7,604 nt of DNA from Balneolaceae bacterium. Lineage in GTDB: Bacteria > Bacteroidota > Rhodothermia > Balneolales > Balneolaceae. The stretch lies in NCBI GenBank assembly GCA_007126675.1, contig SLAU01000146.1, positions 1 to 7,604 on the forward strand. Reading direction: 5' to 3'. How positions within the stretch are numbered: position 1 is the stretch's first letter; each line of letters begins with the position of its first letter. Of the stretch, positions 6,263 through 7,604 are shown piece by piece. The translations under genes were made by a program, and so were the position numbers. The notes beneath the pieces are model-generated. The model was not told the DNA's origin. It saw only the letters and a list, made by a program, of their open reading frames with translations, and made no database searches.

Positions 6263-6733
6263 ATGAACATGATCCGAACCGAAAAAGAATATCAAAACGC
6301 AATAAACCGCCTGGAAGAAGAACGAAAAATAATAGAACGGCAGCGTGCTCACTTTAAAGAGCTCGGCCACACCGGCGAGGAACTGGAACGGCTTATGCAG
6401 CCTCTTCACTCATTCCACAATCAACTAAAAGAAGAAGTGGAAGCGTACGAAGGGATGATACGCGGAAACCTGGGCACTCTCTGCGATTTGACCAATATCG
6501 GTAGGTGGCTGATCGGCGTGTGTATTTATCTGGGCATGACTCAGAAAGAGTTCGCCAAAGAGCTGGGTGTATCCGAAGCACAGGTATCGCGCGATGAAAA
6601 CAATGAATACCACGGTATCACGGTGGAGAAGGCAAACCGGATCCTTGAAACGTTCAATGTGCGGTTTAAAGCGGAAATAGATGAGCCGATTACGAAATCA
6701 CGTAAAAATAATGATCCTGCGTTATTCGCATAA
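6263..6733 (+). CDS. XRE-type helix-turn-helix regulator with coiled-coil N-terminus
   Basis: This is a 156-residue DNA-binding protein. Residues about 6-68 are charged and heptad-like (RLEEERKIIERQR, then EELERLMQPLHSFHNQLKEEVE) and should form a coiled coil or helical hairpin for dimerisation. Residues about 78-132 form a Cro/C1-type domain with helix-turn-helix MTQKEFAKELGVSEAQVSRDE (91-111). The C-terminus (from about 140) is a short basic tail. A second ATG two codons in (6269) gives the start MIRTEKEY and may be the real one; neither has a Shine-Dalgarno site. The gene is divergent from fic across 160 bp that carry three palindromes, so it is a candidate regulator of itself and possibly of fic. 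There is no toxin gene next to it on its own strand. It converges on rarA with a 65-bp gap and no clear terminator. Confidence 0.85.
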   Translation: MNMIRTEKEYQNAINRLEEERKIIERQRAHFKELGHTGEELERLMQPLHSFHNQLKEEVEAYEGMIRGNLGTLCDLTNIGRWLIGVCIYLGMTQKEFAKELGVSEAQVSRDENNEYHGITVEKANRILETFNVRFKAEIDEPITKSRKNNDPALFA

Positions 6734-6798
6734 GAATTGCACCGGGTTTTTCTATTAATTTCGATTAAGGTCCGATTGTTCTTACAAAATCCAAAAAC

Positions 6799-7604
6799 CT
6801 AATCCCTGCCCATAATCCTCATCAACCTCTCCCACAACTTCGGTTCTCTGCCCTGGTCGCCCGGTTCGAACCACGATTTATTTTTCAGATTCTCCGGCAG
6901 GTATTGCTGATCCACCCAGTTAAAGGAGTGATTGTGCGGATATTTGTAATCATCCGATGCATTTTTCACATCCAGGTAACGGCTGGCCAGCTTGTTGGCG
7001 GTTTTATCCCGAAGGTGTGATGGTACCTCGCCAATACCTTTGTTTTTTATTTCGCTGTTTACCTCAAAGATCGCCTTGGCGCTGTTACTTTTTGGCGACA
7101 GTGCCAGGAAAATGGCCGCATGGGCAAAAAAATAAAATCCTTCCGGCATCCCGGTTTTCAGAAATGCTTCATGTGAGGCGTTTACCACGGTAAGTGCATA
7201 CGGGTCGGCCATGCCCACATCCTCTGAGGCGAATATCAGCATTCGGCGGAATATAAAATTCGGATCCTCTCCCCCTTCAAGCATTGCGTTCATCCAGTAT
7301 AATGAGGCGTCCACATCCGAGCCCCGCATCGATTTTATAAATGCTGAGGCGTAATGATAATGCTCATCTCCTGTGCGGTCATAACGCACCGATCGTTTTT
7401 GAATCGACTCTTTTGCGATTTCAAGATCAATATGAACCACTCCATCTTTATTTTTAGGCGTGGAAAGTGCAGCCACCTCAAGCGCATTCAGTGCATTGCG
7501 AATATCCCCTCCCGCATAATCGGAAAGATGATTTTTTGCCTCGTCGGTCAGATCAATTCTCATATAACCGAGTCCGCGCTCCTCATCTTCAAGCGATCGC
7601 TCAA
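6799..7604 (-). CDS. rarA: Replication-associated recombination protein RarA, C-terminal portion
   Basis: RarA (MgsA, homologous to eukaryotic WRNIP1) is a tetrameric AAA+ ATPase that acts at stalled replication forks. The frame continues to the window edge: upstream of the internal ATG at 7563 it reads ...LEDEERGLGY, typical of the family's lid region, so 7563 is not the true start. About 267 residues are visible; family members are about 430-450 long, so the Walker A and B motifs lie outside the window. Visible marks are YAGGDIRNALNALE (sensor 2/lid segment), the MgsA-type C-terminal domain with SFIKSMRGSDVDA-like helices (here AFIKSMRGSDVDASLYWMNAML), RRMLIFASEDVGMADP, and VPSHLRDKTANKL followed by YKYPHNH. 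The end, PENLKNKSWFEP...MGRD, is complete. It appears to be an ordinary intact housekeeping gene. Confidence 0.95.
   Translation of the reverse strand, partial: ERSLEDEERGLGYMRIDLTDEAKNHLSDYAGGDIRNALNALEVAALSTPKNKDGVVHIDLEIAKESIQKRSVRYDRTGDEHYHYASAFIKSMRGSDVDASLYWMNAMLEGGEDPNFIFRRMLIFASEDVGMADPYALTVVNASHEAFLKTGMPEGFYFFAHAAIFLALSPKSNSAKAIFEVNSEIKNKGIGEVPSHLRDKTANKLASRYLDVKNASDDYKYPHNHSFNWVDQQYLPENLKNKSWFEPGDQGREPKLWERLMRIMGRD

Noticed and set aside
7561..7563. ATG at 7563 as the rarA start
   Set aside because: The frame stays open to the window edge and reads LEDEERGLGY upstream, which is typical RarA interior sequence.

Overview
The window looks like a chromosomal segment of an FCB-group bacterium (Bacteroidota or Balneolota). 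The coding style is moderate in GC, Shine-Dalgarno sites before start codons are absent or weak, start regions are A-rich, and two candidate promoters fit the Bacteroidota-type pattern TTTG-N20-TAnnTTTG. The lineage is inferred from style only; no phylogenetic marker was compared.

Left part (1-2386): the 3' portion of a membrane sensor histidine kinase gene overlaps by 8 nt an OmpR-family response regulator gene, forming a classic two-component operon. A convergent flavin-dependent NAD(P)H oxidoreductase gene overlaps the end of the regulator gene by 15 nt.

Middle (2387-4617): a long AT-rich non-coding stretch holds a candidate small RNA gene (possible promoter, three successive hairpins, a very strong intrinsic terminator) with no protein gene of normal length attached. 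Then come a 37-codon reading frame and, one base after its stop, a KAP-family P-loop NTPase gene. The NTPase gene has clearly lower GC (about one third G+C in the rows I counted, against nearly one half in a histidine kinase row) and is flanked by what look like scraps of decayed coding sequence, so it reads as an acquired islet. Some KAP NTPases (PifA, Tmn) act in phage exclusion, which makes a defence role possible but unproven here.

Right part (4618-6733): a divergent pair. On the minus strand is a 494-residue protein with an N-terminal region resembling AbiEi-type winged-helix antitoxins and a C-terminal Fic domain with an intact catalytic motif and its own class II inhibitory motif (SNFIEG). 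On the plus strand is an XRE-type helix-turn-helix regulator with a coiled-coil N-terminus. The 160 bp between them holds two copies of a 19-bp near-palindrome spaced 31 bp apart next to fic, and a separate 18-bp palindrome overlapping the likely -35 of the regulator gene. The working idea is a self-contained, self-repressing Fic module in which the N-terminal DNA-binding part may read the paired palindromes, as AbiEi does at its own promoter.

Right edge (6799-7604): the C-terminal portion of the replication-associated AAA+ ATPase RarA (MgsA) on the minus strand, running off the window; this is a normal housekeeping gene.
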